DNA of 64,000 nt from Actinomycetota bacterium. Lineage in GTDB: Bacteria > Actinomycetota > Acidimicrobiia > Acidimicrobiales > Ilumatobacteraceae. The notes beneath the pieces were generated by a model. It did no database searches and was not told the DNA's origin. It saw nothing but the letters and a program-made list of their open reading frames with translations. The DNA lies in the NCBI GenBank assembly GCA_030645495.1, contig JAUSLV010000027.1, forward strand, positions 1 to 64,000. Reading direction: 5' to 3'. This document shows positions 16,761-24,950 of this stretch, piece after piece (the first letter of the stretch is position 1; every line of letters begins with the position of its first letter). The position numbers were made by a program, and so were the translations under genes.

Positions 16761-17984
16761 CTAGAACTCGAAGCCCTTGGGGATCACGACGATGCCGTGG
16801 TCGCTGATCGTGAACCGCGCAGCGTCGGCATCACGGTCGAAGCCGATGCGCGTGCCGGCCGGGATGACCACGTTCTTGTCGATGATGCAGCGGTTGAGGC
16901 GGGCACCCACGCCCACCTGCACGCCGGGGAAGATGATGCTGTCGGTGACATGAGCGTCGTGCTCCACGCGAACACCGGGCGACACGATCGAGCGCTCCAC
17001 GTGGGCGCCCGACACGATCGAACCGGCGCACAGCAGGCTGCCGTCCACGTACGACGGCTCCCCACCGGCACCACGCGAAACCTTCGCCGGCGGCAGCGAC
17101 TGGTGGCTGGTGAACACCGGCCAGTCGTCGTTGTACAGGTTGAACACCGGCACGGGCGACAGCAGGTCCATGTTCGCGTCGTAGTACGAGTCGATGGTGC
17201 CCACGTCGCGCCAGTAGCCCTTCTCGCGGTCGTCCTGGCCGGGGACGATGTTCTTGGAGAAGTCGTACAGCTTGGCCACGCCCTGCGCGGTGAGCGCGGG
17301 GATGATGTGGCCGCCGATGTCGGTGTGCTGGTCGTCGGTGCCGGCGGGCGTGACGATGTCGATCAGCGTCTTCGTGTCGAACACGTAGTTGCCCATGCTG
17401 GCCAGGCAGCGGGTGTCGTCGCCGGGCATCGTGGGCGGCGTGGCCGACTTCTCGTGGAAGGCGATGATCTGGTTGTCGGGGCCGGCCTCGATCACGCCAA
17501 AGCTCTTGGCATCCTCGTAGCCCACGGGGATCGCCGCCACCGTCACGCCGGCGCCACTGGCGATGTGCTGGTCGACCATCTGCCGCGGATCCATGCGGTA
17601 GATGTGGTCGGCGCCGAACACGCACACCACGTCGGGGTTCTCGTCGTTGATCAGGTTGAGGTTCTGGTAGATCGCGTCGGCCGAACCGGCGAACCAGTGC
17701 GGCCCGTTGCGCATCTGCGCGGGCACCGGTGTCACGTAGTTGCCCAGCAGGCCGCTGAACCGCCACGTCTGGCTGATGTGGCGGTCGAGGCTGTGGCTCT
17801 TGTACTGCGTGAGCACCACGATCTTGAGGTAGCGGGCGTTGGCGAAGTTGGACAACGCGAAGTCGATGATGCGGTAGCTGCCGCCGAACGGGACCGCCGG
17901 CTTGGCGCGGTCTTGAGTGAGCGGCAACATCCGCTTGCCCTCTCCGCCGGCGAGGACGATGACGAGCACCTTCGGATCTGCCAT
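16761..17984 (-). CDS. glgC: Glucose-1-phosphate adenylyltransferase (ADP-glucose pyrophosphorylase)
   Basis: The product has 407 aa. It makes ADP-glucose from ATP and glucose-1-phosphate, the committed step of glycogen synthesis. VIVLAGGEGKRMLPLTQDRAKPAVPFGGSYR is the nucleotide-binding N-terminus. DHIYRMD and FHEKSATPP (substrate Lys/Glu) follow, and the C-terminal third is the left-handed beta-helix allosteric domain (SIVSPGVRVEHDAHVTDSIIFPGVQVGVGA). It is divergent from glgA with 57 bp between starts, so a shared promoter region is likely. Confidence 0.95.
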   Translation of the reverse strand: MADPKVLVIVLAGGEGKRMLPLTQDRAKPAVPFGGSYRIIDFALSNFANARYLKIVVLTQYKSHSLDRHISQTWRFSGLLGNYVTPVPAQMRNGPHWFAGSADAIYQNLNLINDENPDVVCVFGADHIYRMDPRQMVDQHIASGAGVTVAAIPVGYEDAKSFGVIEAGPDNQIIAFHEKSATPPTMPGDDTRCLASMGNYVFDTKTLIDIVTPAGTDDQHTDIGGHIIPALTAQGVAKLYDFSKNIVPGQDDREKGYWRDVGTIDSYYDANMDLLSPVPVFNLYNDDWPVFTSHQSLPPAKVSRGAGGEPSYVDGSLLCAGSIVSGAHVERSIVSPGVRVEHDAHVTDSIIFPGVQVGVGARLNRCIIDKNVVIPAGTRIGFDRDADAARFTISDHGIVVIPKGFEF

Positions 17985-18041
17985 GACCCGAATGTAACTC
18001 AGGGTCGCCTGCGCGGCCCGTACGCGTTACGTTCCATTCAC

Positions 18042-19511
18042 GTGAAGGCCCTCTTCGTGACGTCCGAGTGCTACCCGCTGGTCAAGACCGGCGGGTTGGC
18101 CGACGTCGTGGGTGCCTTGCCGCTGGCGCTCGCGCCGCTGGGTGTGGAGACGCGAGTGCTGCTGCCCGCCTACCCGGGTGTGCGCGAACAGCTCACCGCC
18201 GCCCGCAAGATCGCCGCGATCCCCGACCTGTTCGGCGGGCCGGGCGCGTTGGTGGCGGGCACCACCGCCGAGGGCCTGCAGGTGTGGTTGGTGGAGGCCC
18301 CGCACCTGTTCGCCCGCAAGGGCGGGGGGCCGTACATCGGCCCCGACGGCAACGACTGGCCCGACAACCACCTGCGCTTCGCCGCGCTGTCGTGGGTGGG
18401 CGCGCAGATCGCGTTGGGCAAGGTGGGCGGGTGGAAGCCCGACGTGGTGCACCTGCACGACTGGCAGGCCGCGCTCACCGCCGCCTACCTGCACGCGGCC
18501 AAGGGCGCCGGCGCCGCCGCCGCCAAGGCCGTGCCGCCCAGCATGCTCACGATCCACAACCTCGCGTTCCAGGGCGTGTTCCCGCACGACGTCACGCCCG
18601 CGCTGAAGCTGCCCGCGACGGCTGTCACTCACGACGGCATCGAGTACTGGGGCAACATCAGCTACCTCAAGGCCGGCGTGCAGTGGTGCGATCGCCTCGG
18701 CACGGTCAGCCCCACGTACGCCCGCGAGATCCTCACGCACGAACAGGGCATGGGCTTCGACGGCCTGCTGAAGGCCCGTGCCGATCGGCTGGTCGGCATC
18801 GTCAACGGCATCGACGACCGCATCTGGGATCCGGCCACCGACCAGCACGTGGCCGCCCCGTACAGCGCTCGCCGCATCGCCCCGAAGGAGTTCAACAAGG
18901 CCGCACTGCAGGTGGAACTGGGCCTGCACGTGCGCACCGATGTGCCGCTGTTCTGCGTGGTCAGCCGGCTCACCACCCAGAAGGGTTTCGACCTGCTGCT
19001 CGAGGCGATGCCGGTGCTGCACGCCCGGGGCGCGCAACTCGCGGTGCTGGGCACCGGCGACCGCGAGATCCAGGACGCGTTCCAGCGGCTGGCCGAGACC
19101 CACAAGGGTCAGGTGGCCACCGTGATCGGGTTCGACGAGCCGATGTCGCACCGCTTCCAGGCCGGCGCCGACGCGATCGTCGTGCCTTCGCGGTTCGAGC
19201 CGTGCGGCCTCACCCAGCTGTACGGCCTGCGCTACGGCACGCTGCCGGTGGTGGCCCGCGTGGGCGGCCTGGCCGACACGGTGATCGACGCCAACGAGGC
19301 TGCGCTGCGCGACGGCGTGGCCACCGGCTTCCAGTTCAGTCCGGTTGATGCGATGCAGCTGGGCGTGGCGCTTGATCGGGCATGCGCATTGTTCGCCGAC
19401 ACGCTCGCGTGGCAGCGGGTGCAGAAGCGGGCGATGACCCGCGAGGTGGGCTGGGGTGTCGCCGCCGGCGCCTACCTAGACCAGTACCAACGCCTGTTGG
19501 CCGGTCGCTGA
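18042..19511 (+). CDS. glgA: Glycogen synthase, bacterial GT5 type
   Basis: The product has 489 aa, GTG start. It transfers glucose from ADP-glucose to alpha-1,4-glucan. KTGGLADVVGALP is the ADP-glucose-binding motif near the N-terminus. VHLHDWQAALTA, TIHNLAFQG and GFDGLLKARADRLVGIVNGID are family landmarks, and the C-terminal PSRFEPCGLTQLYGLRYGTLPVVARVGGL holds the catalytic Glu pair region. This is the GT5 form rather than the actinobacterial GT4 GlgM. It pairs with the divergent glgC. Confidence 0.95.
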   Translation: MKALFVTSECYPLVKTGGLADVVGALPLALAPLGVETRVLLPAYPGVREQLTAARKIAAIPDLFGGPGALVAGTTAEGLQVWLVEAPHLFARKGGGPYIGPDGNDWPDNHLRFAALSWVGAQIALGKVGGWKPDVVHLHDWQAALTAAYLHAAKGAGAAAAKAVPPSMLTIHNLAFQGVFPHDVTPALKLPATAVTHDGIEYWGNISYLKAGVQWCDRLGTVSPTYAREILTHEQGMGFDGLLKARADRLVGIVNGIDDRIWDPATDQHVAAPYSARRIAPKEFNKAALQVELGLHVRTDVPLFCVVSRLTTQKGFDLLLEAMPVLHARGAQLAVLGTGDREIQDAFQRLAETHKGQVATVIGFDEPMSHRFQAGADAIVVPSRFEPCGLTQLYGLRYGTLPVVARVGGLADTVIDANEAALRDGVATGFQFSPVDAMQLGVALDRACALFADTLAWQRVQKRAMTREVGWGVAAGAYLDQYQRLLAGR

Positions 19512-19533
19512 CCGAGCCCCTTGCAGCGCAGCT

Positions 19534-19572
19534 TTGGCGTTCAGACCGGCTACCACCCGGTCTGAACGCCAA
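19534..19572. terminator. Perfect 16-bp palindrome, repeat family B copy 1
   Basis: A perfect 16-bp stem (19534-19549 / 19557-19572) with the 7-nt loop CTACCAC lies between the convergent ends of glgA and the 19590 gene, where a bidirectional terminator is expected. Forty bases (19531-19570) recur without change at 21313-21352. The identity includes the loop, which selection for termination alone would not preserve. Confidence 0.8.
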
Positions 19573-19589
19573 CTTAGCTGTGCTAGGGG

Positions 19590-20660
19590 TCAGGCGCGAC
19601 AGAGGCCAAGCGCGAGTTCGTCGCGGGTCAAGGGTTCGCCAAGCAGCGTGCCGCCAGGAAGGGTGGCGTCGGCGTACTCCCAGATCGCCTCGGCGAAGTC
19701 GCCCTCGTCGACGATCGACAGTAGCGCGGGCCATTGGTGCGAGGAGATGAGCGCGTCGCTCGCGGCCTTCGCCGCTGCGTCGTCACCTTGCTCGATGGCG
19801 GTGAAGTACTGGTCGAACCACGCGCACACCACAGTTCCGGTGACCGTCGCGACTAGTTGGTAGCGATCGGACACAGATGCCGACTCGAACAACCCAGCAG
19901 TGTCGAAGCCGACGGGCAGCGGGACGCCGACCAGAATCTCGTCGACGGCCGCCGTACGGTCACTCGGCTTCACCACGCTGGCGGGCAGTGCGGCCAGCCA
20001 CGTGTCGACGTCAACCGACTTCAACGCGCCCAACATCGCTCGGTAGTCAGCCTCGCTGGCGAACACACCGCGCACTTCCAGCAGGCTCGCGCCCGCCGGC
20101 TCCACCAGGGCCGTGTAGTCCTGCGTGCCGACGTAGCGGAACATCCGGCCTTGGCGGCCCAACACCGTCACAGTGCCGAGGTCGTCGTTGCCGCTCGCCC
20201 GGTCGTTGACCCACGACGCGTATTCCGAACCCTGGCGCCAGTGCACCTCCACTTCATGGGCGCCGTCGCTGAACGTCATCTCGCCCTGGTCGACGGTGAA
20301 CTCGTCGGCACGGCTGACCGACCAACCCGGCAGGTCGATCAACACGCGGTCGTTGGCCTCGGCCACGGCGAGGATGTCGGCCGCGTAGGCGGGCTTCGAT
20401 CCGCCGTCACCGCCTCCAACGATGACCACTGTGGCGACGGTGGCCGCGGCGACGGCCATGGCACCGACCACCATCAGGCGGCGGGTGCGGCGACGTGAGC
20501 GATGCCGCCCAGGTGCGAGCGGGGTCACCGTTTCGAGTGTGTTGGACATGATGGCCTCCAAGAGGTGACGCTCACCGGAACCGAGGTCGAACGCGTCGAC
20601 CTGCGCGTCGCTGATCGGCGATGCCTGCCTCACGAGGAGATCCAGTTCTTCGTCCGTCAT
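19590..20660 (-). CDS. Putative membrane-bound anti-sigma-like protein
   Basis: The product has 356 aa. A short cytoplasmic N-terminus (MTDEELDLLVRQASPISDAQ), a basic stop, one TM segment (LMVVGAMAVAAATVATVVIVG, about residues 62-82) and a large extracellular domain match the single-pass proteins (CU044_5270-type) encoded next to actinobacterial ECF sigma factors. Its start overlaps the sigma-factor stop by 4 nt (ATGA), which argues for a stoichiometric pair. Anti-sigma activity is inferred from context, since no zinc-binding HxxxCxxC motif is present. Confidence 0.7.
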   Translation of the reverse strand: MTDEELDLLVRQASPISDAQVDAFDLGSGERHLLEAIMSNTLETVTPLAPGRHRSRRRTRRLMVVGAMAVAAATVATVVIVGGGDGGSKPAYAADILAVAEANDRVLIDLPGWSVSRADEFTVDQGEMTFSDGAHEVEVHWRQGSEYASWVNDRASGNDDLGTVTVLGRQGRMFRYVGTQDYTALVEPAGASLLEVRGVFASEADYRAMLGALKSVDVDTWLAALPASVVKPSDRTAAVDEILVGVPLPVGFDTAGLFESASVSDRYQLVATVTGTVVCAWFDQYFTAIEQGDDAAAKAASDALISSHQWPALLSIVDEGDFAEAIWEYADATLPGGTLLGEPLTRDELALGLCRA

Positions 20661-21283
20661 GGCAGTTCTTCCTTGTTCGGGTGGAGGAGCGCTGCGCTCC
20701 CCACGTCCACATGTCCACTCACGTCGTTGCGTTGCAGCCCGTCGGTGGCCGGCAGCTCCAGCACCTCGCGCAGCGCCGCCCGAGCGCGGCTCAGTCGGCT
20801 GCGCACCGTGCCAGCCGGCATGACGAGCGCGACCGCGATCTCGCTCGGCGACAGCTGCTCCCACGCCGTCAGCCGCAGCAGTTCGCGGTCCAGCTCGTTC
20901 ATCAGCGACAACGCCTCGGCCACCGCCAGACCGTCGTGCGGCGTCTCAACGGCGTGCTGTTGCACTTCGCGCTCCACCACCTCCGCCAGGCGGGCGCCCA
21001 ACCGGTGGCGGCGCCGTTCGCCGCGAGTGTGGTTGGCCAGTACCCGCCGGGCCACGCCGTACAGCCACAACCGGGTCTCGTCGCCGCCGGGAACGTCGGC
21101 CCGGCGACGCCACGCGGTCAGCATCGTCTCGGCCACCACGTCGGCCGCGTCGGCCGGGGTCGCCGTTCGTCGTAGCGCGTACCCGAGCAGCGGGCGCAGG
21201 TTCGCCGCGTACAGCGCCTCGAATTCGCGTTCACCCTCCGACGCCACGACCCAGCCTTCCACGCACCTGCACGCGACCTCCAT
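20657..21283 (-). CDS. ECF-type RNA polymerase sigma factor
   Basis: The product has 208 aa. Region 2 (FEALYAANLRPLLGYALRR ... DVVAETMLTAWRR) and region 4 (LTAWEQLSPSEIAVALVMPAGTVRSRLSRARAALRE) are both present and closely spaced, the ECF pattern. The first residues are uncertain: a GTG about 12 codons in (VASEGEREFEALY) is also possible. It is cotranscribed with the overlapping membrane gene, probably its regulator. The target promoters are not evident. Confidence 0.9.
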   Translation of the reverse strand: MEVACRCVEGWVVASEGEREFEALYAANLRPLLGYALRRTATPADAADVVAETMLTAWRRRADVPGGDETRLWLYGVARRVLANHTRGERRRHRLGARLAEVVEREVQQHAVETPHDGLAVAEALSLMNELDRELLRLTAWEQLSPSEIAVALVMPAGTVRSRLSRARAALREVLELPATDGLQRNDVSGHVDVGSAALLHPNKEELP

Positions 21284-21310
21284 GTCCGCCCGAGCCCGCA
21301 GCGTTGCACG

Positions 21311-21359
21311 GAGCTTTGGCGTTCAGACCGGCTACCACCCGGTCTGAACGCCGAAGCTC
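21311..21359. terminator. 21-bp palindrome, repeat family B copy 2
   Basis: The stem 21311-21331 / 21339-21359 has one wobble pair and the same CTACCAC loop as copy 1. It lies after the stop of the universal stress gene and before the sigma-factor gene, both on the minus strand, so it can end the stress-gene transcript. Together with copy 1 it brackets the sigma/anti-sigma pair as 40-bp direct repeats. Confidence 0.8.
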
Positions 21360-21379
21360 GAGAAGTTGGGCTTGGCGCG

Positions 21380-21823
21380 CTAGACGGTCTTGACGATCAG
21401 CACGTTGCAGGGGGCGGTGTGGGCGACGTCGTTGCCGACGCTGCCCAGCACGCGGCCGAGGCCTTGCATGCGTACGTTTCCCACCACGATCAGGTCGGCG
21501 TCGAGCAGTTCGGCCACCGACACGAGTGCCTTGGCCGGCGACTCTTCCACGGCCTGCACGGTGTACGGCACGCTCACGCCCAGCGACTGGACGAACTGCT
21601 GCACCGCGACTCGGGCGATCTCGACGGTGTCGAGCACGTAACGATCGGAGCCGACCTCGATCACCGCTCGTTCGCCGTCGGTGACGGCGGTGACGAAGTG
21701 CACCGTGCCACCCGTGGCCCGCGCCAACTCGACCGCGGCGCGCCCCGCGATCTGCGAGGTTTCGGCATCGGACACGCCGACGACGATGTTCTGGAAGCTC
21801 GTGGCTCCGTGTGCTGTGCCCAT
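21380..21823 (-). CDS. Universal stress protein, single UspA domain
   Basis: The product has 147 aa. FQNIVVGVSDAETSQIAGRAAVELAR opens the domain, and LIVVGNVRMQGLGRVLGSVGNDVAHTAPCNVLIVK is the nucleotide-binding end (G-x-M/R-G-L-G-x-x-x-GSV). It is probably an ATP-binding stress protein. It is divergent from the FMN riboswitch and riboflavin operon. No partner gene is visible. Confidence 0.88.
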   Translation of the reverse strand: MGTAHGATSFQNIVVGVSDAETSQIAGRAAVELARATGGTVHFVTAVTDGERAVIEVGSDRYVLDTVEIARVAVQQFVQSLGVSVPYTVQAVEESPAKALVSVAELLDADLIVVGNVRMQGLGRVLGSVGNDVAHTAPCNVLIVKTV

Positions 21824-21923
21824 GTGCAGCCCCCATTGGCTCCGGTGACGACCGGAACCTACCAGTCGCCCACTGTGGCCTCGACGAGCACGGTTGCTAG
21901 CGTTCGGAGCACAACTGAAACAC

Positions 21924-22049
21924 CCCCTGCAGGGTTGGGTGCAATTCCCTACCGGCGGTACAGCCCGCGAACCCTCCACAGCACCATCGTGGTGGGCCGA
22001 CTCGGTGAAATTCCGAGGCCGACGGTCACAGTCCGGATGAGAGCAGGGT
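21924..22049 (+). promoter_or_regulatory. FMN riboswitch (RFN element)
   Basis: The conserved RFN landmarks appear in order: AGGGTTGGGTGCAATTCCCT, ACCGGCGGTA, CAGCCCGCGA, a variable arm, CTCGGTGAAATTCCGAGG, CCGACGGT, CAGTCCGGATGAGAG. The closing P1 stem is CCCTGC (21925-21930) with GCAGGG (22043-22048). It lies about 90 bp before ribE and should turn down riboflavin synthesis when FMN is bound. The mechanism (transcription or translation) is not evident. Confidence 0.95.
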
Positions 22050-22141
22050 TTCGTGACGGATCGGTCGCGCCCGCCCGGGCGGTGCCGTCTCGTTCGCGTT
22101 GCCGTGCCCCTGCAGCCAGCAACGAAAGGACGAAGCGGCTG

Positions 22142-22747
22142 ATGTTCACCGGCATCGTGGAAGAGATCGGCACGGTCGAGCGGTTCGACGGCGGGCGGCT
22201 GCGCATCGCGGCGCACACCGTGCTCGCGGCACAGGACGGCGCGGCGGTGAAGTTGGGTGACTCGATCGCCGTCAGCGGCTGCTGCCTCACGCTCGTGGCC
22301 CAGGGCGACGGGTGGTGGGAGGCCGACGTGAGCGACGAAACACTCGCCCGCACCAGCTTGCGCACCTTGGCGGTGGGCGCACCCGTGAACCTCGAACGAG
22401 CCGTGCGCCTGGCCGACCGGTTGGGCGGGCACCTCGTGCAGGGCCACGTGGATGGCGTGGGCCAGGTGGTGCGCCCGGTGCCCGACCTGCATGTGACGAT
22501 CCCCACCAACCTGATGCGCTACGTGGTGGAGAAGGGGTCGATCACGGTCGACGGCGTCAGCCTCACTGTCGTGCGCCCACTGCACGACGGATTCACGGTG
22601 GCGATCATCCCGCACACCGCCGACGTCACCACGCTGGGCAGCAAGCGGCCCGGCGACCTGGTGAACATCGAGGTCGACGTATTGGCCAAGTACGTCGAGC
22701 GCCTGCTCGCGCCGCAGGCCGTGGTGGTGCACGAAGGGAGCGAGTGA
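22142..22747 (+). CDS. ribE: Riboflavin synthase, alpha subunit
   Basis: The product has 201 aa. It dismutates two lumazine molecules to riboflavin. The two lumazine-binding repeats each begin MFTGIVEEIGTVE / LVQGHVDGVGQVV, and conserved SGCCLTL and GVSLTVV motifs are present. It is the first gene after the FMN riboswitch. Its TGA shares one base with the ribB ATG, so translation is coupled. Confidence 0.95.
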   Translation: MFTGIVEEIGTVERFDGGRLRIAAHTVLAAQDGAAVKLGDSIAVSGCCLTLVAQGDGWWEADVSDETLARTSLRTLAVGAPVNLERAVRLADRLGGHLVQGHVDGVGQVVRPVPDLHVTIPTNLMRYVVEKGSITVDGVSLTVVRPLHDGFTVAIIPHTADVTTLGSKRPGDLVNIEVDVLAKYVERLLAPQAVVVHEGSE

Positions 22748-23382
22748 TGAGCCCGTTCGCCACGATCACGCACGCGCTCACCGTGATCGCTGCCGGCGGC
22801 ATCGTGGTGGTGGCCGACGACGAGCACCGCGAGAACGAGGGCGACCTGATCATGGCCGCCGACGCCGCCTCGCCCGAGGCGATCGCCTTCTTCGTGCGCC
22901 ACACCTCGGGCGTGATCTGCGCGGCCCTGCCCGGCGAGCGGTGCGACGTACTCGAACTGCCGCTGATGGTGCCGCCCGAGGCGAACGCCGACCAGTTCCG
23001 CACTGCATTCACGATCACCGTCGACCTCGCGGTGGGCACCACCACGGGCATCTCTTCCGCCGACCGTGCGGCCACGCTGCGCGCCCTCGCCGATCCGGCC
23101 ACGCTGCCCGCTCAGCTCAACCGCCCGGGCCACATCTTCCCGCTGCGCGCCCGCGCCGGTGGCGTGATCGAACGGCCGGGCCACACCGAGGCCGCCGTCG
23201 ACCTAGCCCGCCTCGCCGGCCGCCTGCCTGCCGGCGTGCTGAGCGAGGTGGTGCTCGACGACGGCCGGATGGCCCGCCTGCCCGACCTGCAGGCCTTCGC
23301 CCGCGCGCACGATCTGCCGCTCATCTCCATCGCCGACCTCATCACCCACCGTCGTCAGCACGAGCTGGCCATCACCCGCTGA
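22747..23382 (+). CDS. ribB: 3,4-dihydroxy-2-butanone-4-phosphate synthase
   Basis: The product has 211 aa. It converts ribulose-5-phosphate to the four-carbon precursor of lumazine. VVVADDEHRENEGDLIMAAD is the acidic, metal-binding active-site loop. TTTGISSADRA, RPGHIFPLRARAGGV and HTEAAVDLARLAG follow. The protein stops after this domain: the GTP cyclohydrolase II half of the common RibBA fusion is absent, so that enzyme must be encoded elsewhere. Confidence 0.94.
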   Translation: MSPFATITHALTVIAAGGIVVVADDEHRENEGDLIMAADAASPEAIAFFVRHTSGVICAALPGERCDVLELPLMVPPEANADQFRTAFTITVDLAVGTTTGISSADRAATLRALADPATLPAQLNRPGHIFPLRARAGGVIERPGHTEAAVDLARLAGRLPAGVLSEVVLDDGRMARLPDLQAFARAHDLPLISIADLITHRRQHELAITR

Positions 23383-23408
23383 ACACCCTCGATCCAGGAG
23401 CACTCCCC

Positions 23409-23879
23409 ATGACCACCCACACCGGCACCATGAACGCCACCGGCCTGCGCATCGCACTGGTGTGCAGCCGCTTCAACGACCTGATCGTCGATCGCCTGGA
23501 GGCCGGCGCTCGCGACGCGCTCACCCGCAGCGGCGCCGACCCCGACACGATCGACACCCTGTGGGTGCCGGGCGCGTGGGAGATCCCGATGGCCGCCCGC
23601 GCGCTGGCCATCACCGGCCGCTACGACGCGATCGTGGGCCTCGGCGCGGTGATGCGCGGCGCGACGTACCACTTCGACGTGATCGCCAACCAGAGCGCTG
23701 CCGGCCTGGCCCGGGTGGCGCACGACACCGGCGTGGTGGTGACGAACGGGATCATCACCGTCGACACGATGGACCAAGCCCTCGAGCGCGCGGGCAGCAA
23801 AGCCGGCAACAAGGGTTCGGAGGCGGCGCTGGCCGCGGTCGAGACCGTCAACGCGATACGCGCGGCCACCGCCGGCTGA
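23409..23879 (+). CDS. ribH: 6,7-dimethyl-8-ribityllumazine synthase
   Basis: The product has 156 aa. It condenses the RibB product with the pyrimidine to give lumazine, the substrate of RibE. IALVCSRFNDLIVDRL, VPGAWEIPMAARAL, LGAVMRGATYHFDVIANQ and NGIITVDTMDQALERAG are all family signatures. It follows ribB by 26 bp and completes the riboswitch-controlled operon. Confidence 0.95.
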   Translation: MTTHTGTMNATGLRIALVCSRFNDLIVDRLEAGARDALTRSGADPDTIDTLWVPGAWEIPMAARALAITGRYDAIVGLGAVMRGATYHFDVIANQSAAGLARVAHDTGVVVTNGIITVDTMDQALERAGSKAGNKGSEAALAAVETVNAIRAATAG

Positions 23880-23984
23880 CACCGCAGCCAGAGCCTGCCG
23901 AACCCCACGCAACAGGCGACGACGCTACCCTGCGAGCATCACCGCGCTTGAGCGATCGCGCACACGCGCCGATGACACCTGCAC

Positions 23985-24950
23985 ATGACCTTCGCGCTCG
24001 CCCCCGACCGTTCCCCCGCCCCTTCGGCCGCCACCAGCCTTGCCGTCGCGCTCAACCACGGGGTCGGCACGGTACTCGCCGGTCGCCACGAGCAGATCGA
24101 GGTGGCCACCGCCTGTGTGCTCGCCGGCGGCCACGTGCTCATCGAAGACATTCCCGGTGTCGGCAAGACGCTGCTGGCGCAGACGATCGCTGCCGCGATC
24201 GGTGGCTCGTTCGCCCGCGTGCAGGGCTCGGCCGATCTGCTGCCAGCCGATGTGGTGGGTTCGCTGGCCCCCACCGCCGACGGCTTCGGCCTGCACTTCC
24301 GCCCGGGCCCGGTGTTCGCCAACGTCGTGCTGTTCGACGAGTTGAACCGCGCCAACCCGCGCACGCAGTCCGCGTTGCTGGAGGTGATGGAGGAAGGCCG
24401 GGTGACGGTGGATGGCCACACGCATCCGGTGCCCTCCCCGTTCGTGGTGATGGCCACTCAGAACCCGGTGGAGATGGCCGGCACTTATGCGCTGGCCGAA
24501 GGCGTCACCGATCGGTTCATGGCCGCGATCAGCTTGGGCCGCGCCAGTGCCGCGGAAGAGGTAGAGGTGCTCACCGGCCGTCGGGGCCGCGGCCGCCTCG
24601 CTCAGGTGCAGCAGGTCACCACGCCGATCGATCTCGCCGCCTGTCGTGAGGCGGTGCAACACGTACACCTCGCCGATGCCGTCGCCCAGTACGCGGTCGA
24701 GTTGCTGCACGCCACCCGTTCGCACCCGCGCGTGCGCCTCGGCGCCTCCACGCGCGCCGGTGTGGCGATGATCGCGTTGGCCCGCTCGTTCGCGGTGATG
24801 GGCGGTCGCGACCACGTGGCCCCGCACGACATCGCTCGCGCCGCCGAGTGCGCGCTGCCGCACCGCCTGGTGCTGGCAGCACGCGAGCGCGGCGCCGCGG
24901 CCGAGGTGGTGCACGAGTGCCTCGCCCAGGTACCCGCACCACGGCGATGA
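23985..24950 (+). CDS. moxR: MoxR-family AAA+ ATPase
   Basis: The product has 321 aa. Walker A is IEDIPGVGKTLLAQ, Walker B VVLFDELNRANPRTQSALLEVMEE, sensor 1 FVVMATQNPVE. MoxR proteins act as chaperone-like ATPases beside DUF58 and transglutaminase-like membrane proteins. Here the next gene overlaps by 4 nt (ATGA) and contains both of those modules, which supports a single functional unit. It starts 105 bp after ribH; no clear terminator lies between. Confidence 0.93.
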   Translation: MTFALAPDRSPAPSAATSLAVALNHGVGTVLAGRHEQIEVATACVLAGGHVLIEDIPGVGKTLLAQTIAAAIGGSFARVQGSADLLPADVVGSLAPTADGFGLHFRPGPVFANVVLFDELNRANPRTQSALLEVMEEGRVTVDGHTHPVPSPFVVMATQNPVEMAGTYALAEGVTDRFMAAISLGRASAAEEVEVLTGRRGRGRLAQVQQVTTPIDLAACREAVQHVHLADAVAQYAVELLHATRSHPRVRLGASTRAGVAMIALARSFAVMGGRDHVAPHDIARAAECALPHRLVLAARERGAAAEVVHECLAQVPAPRR

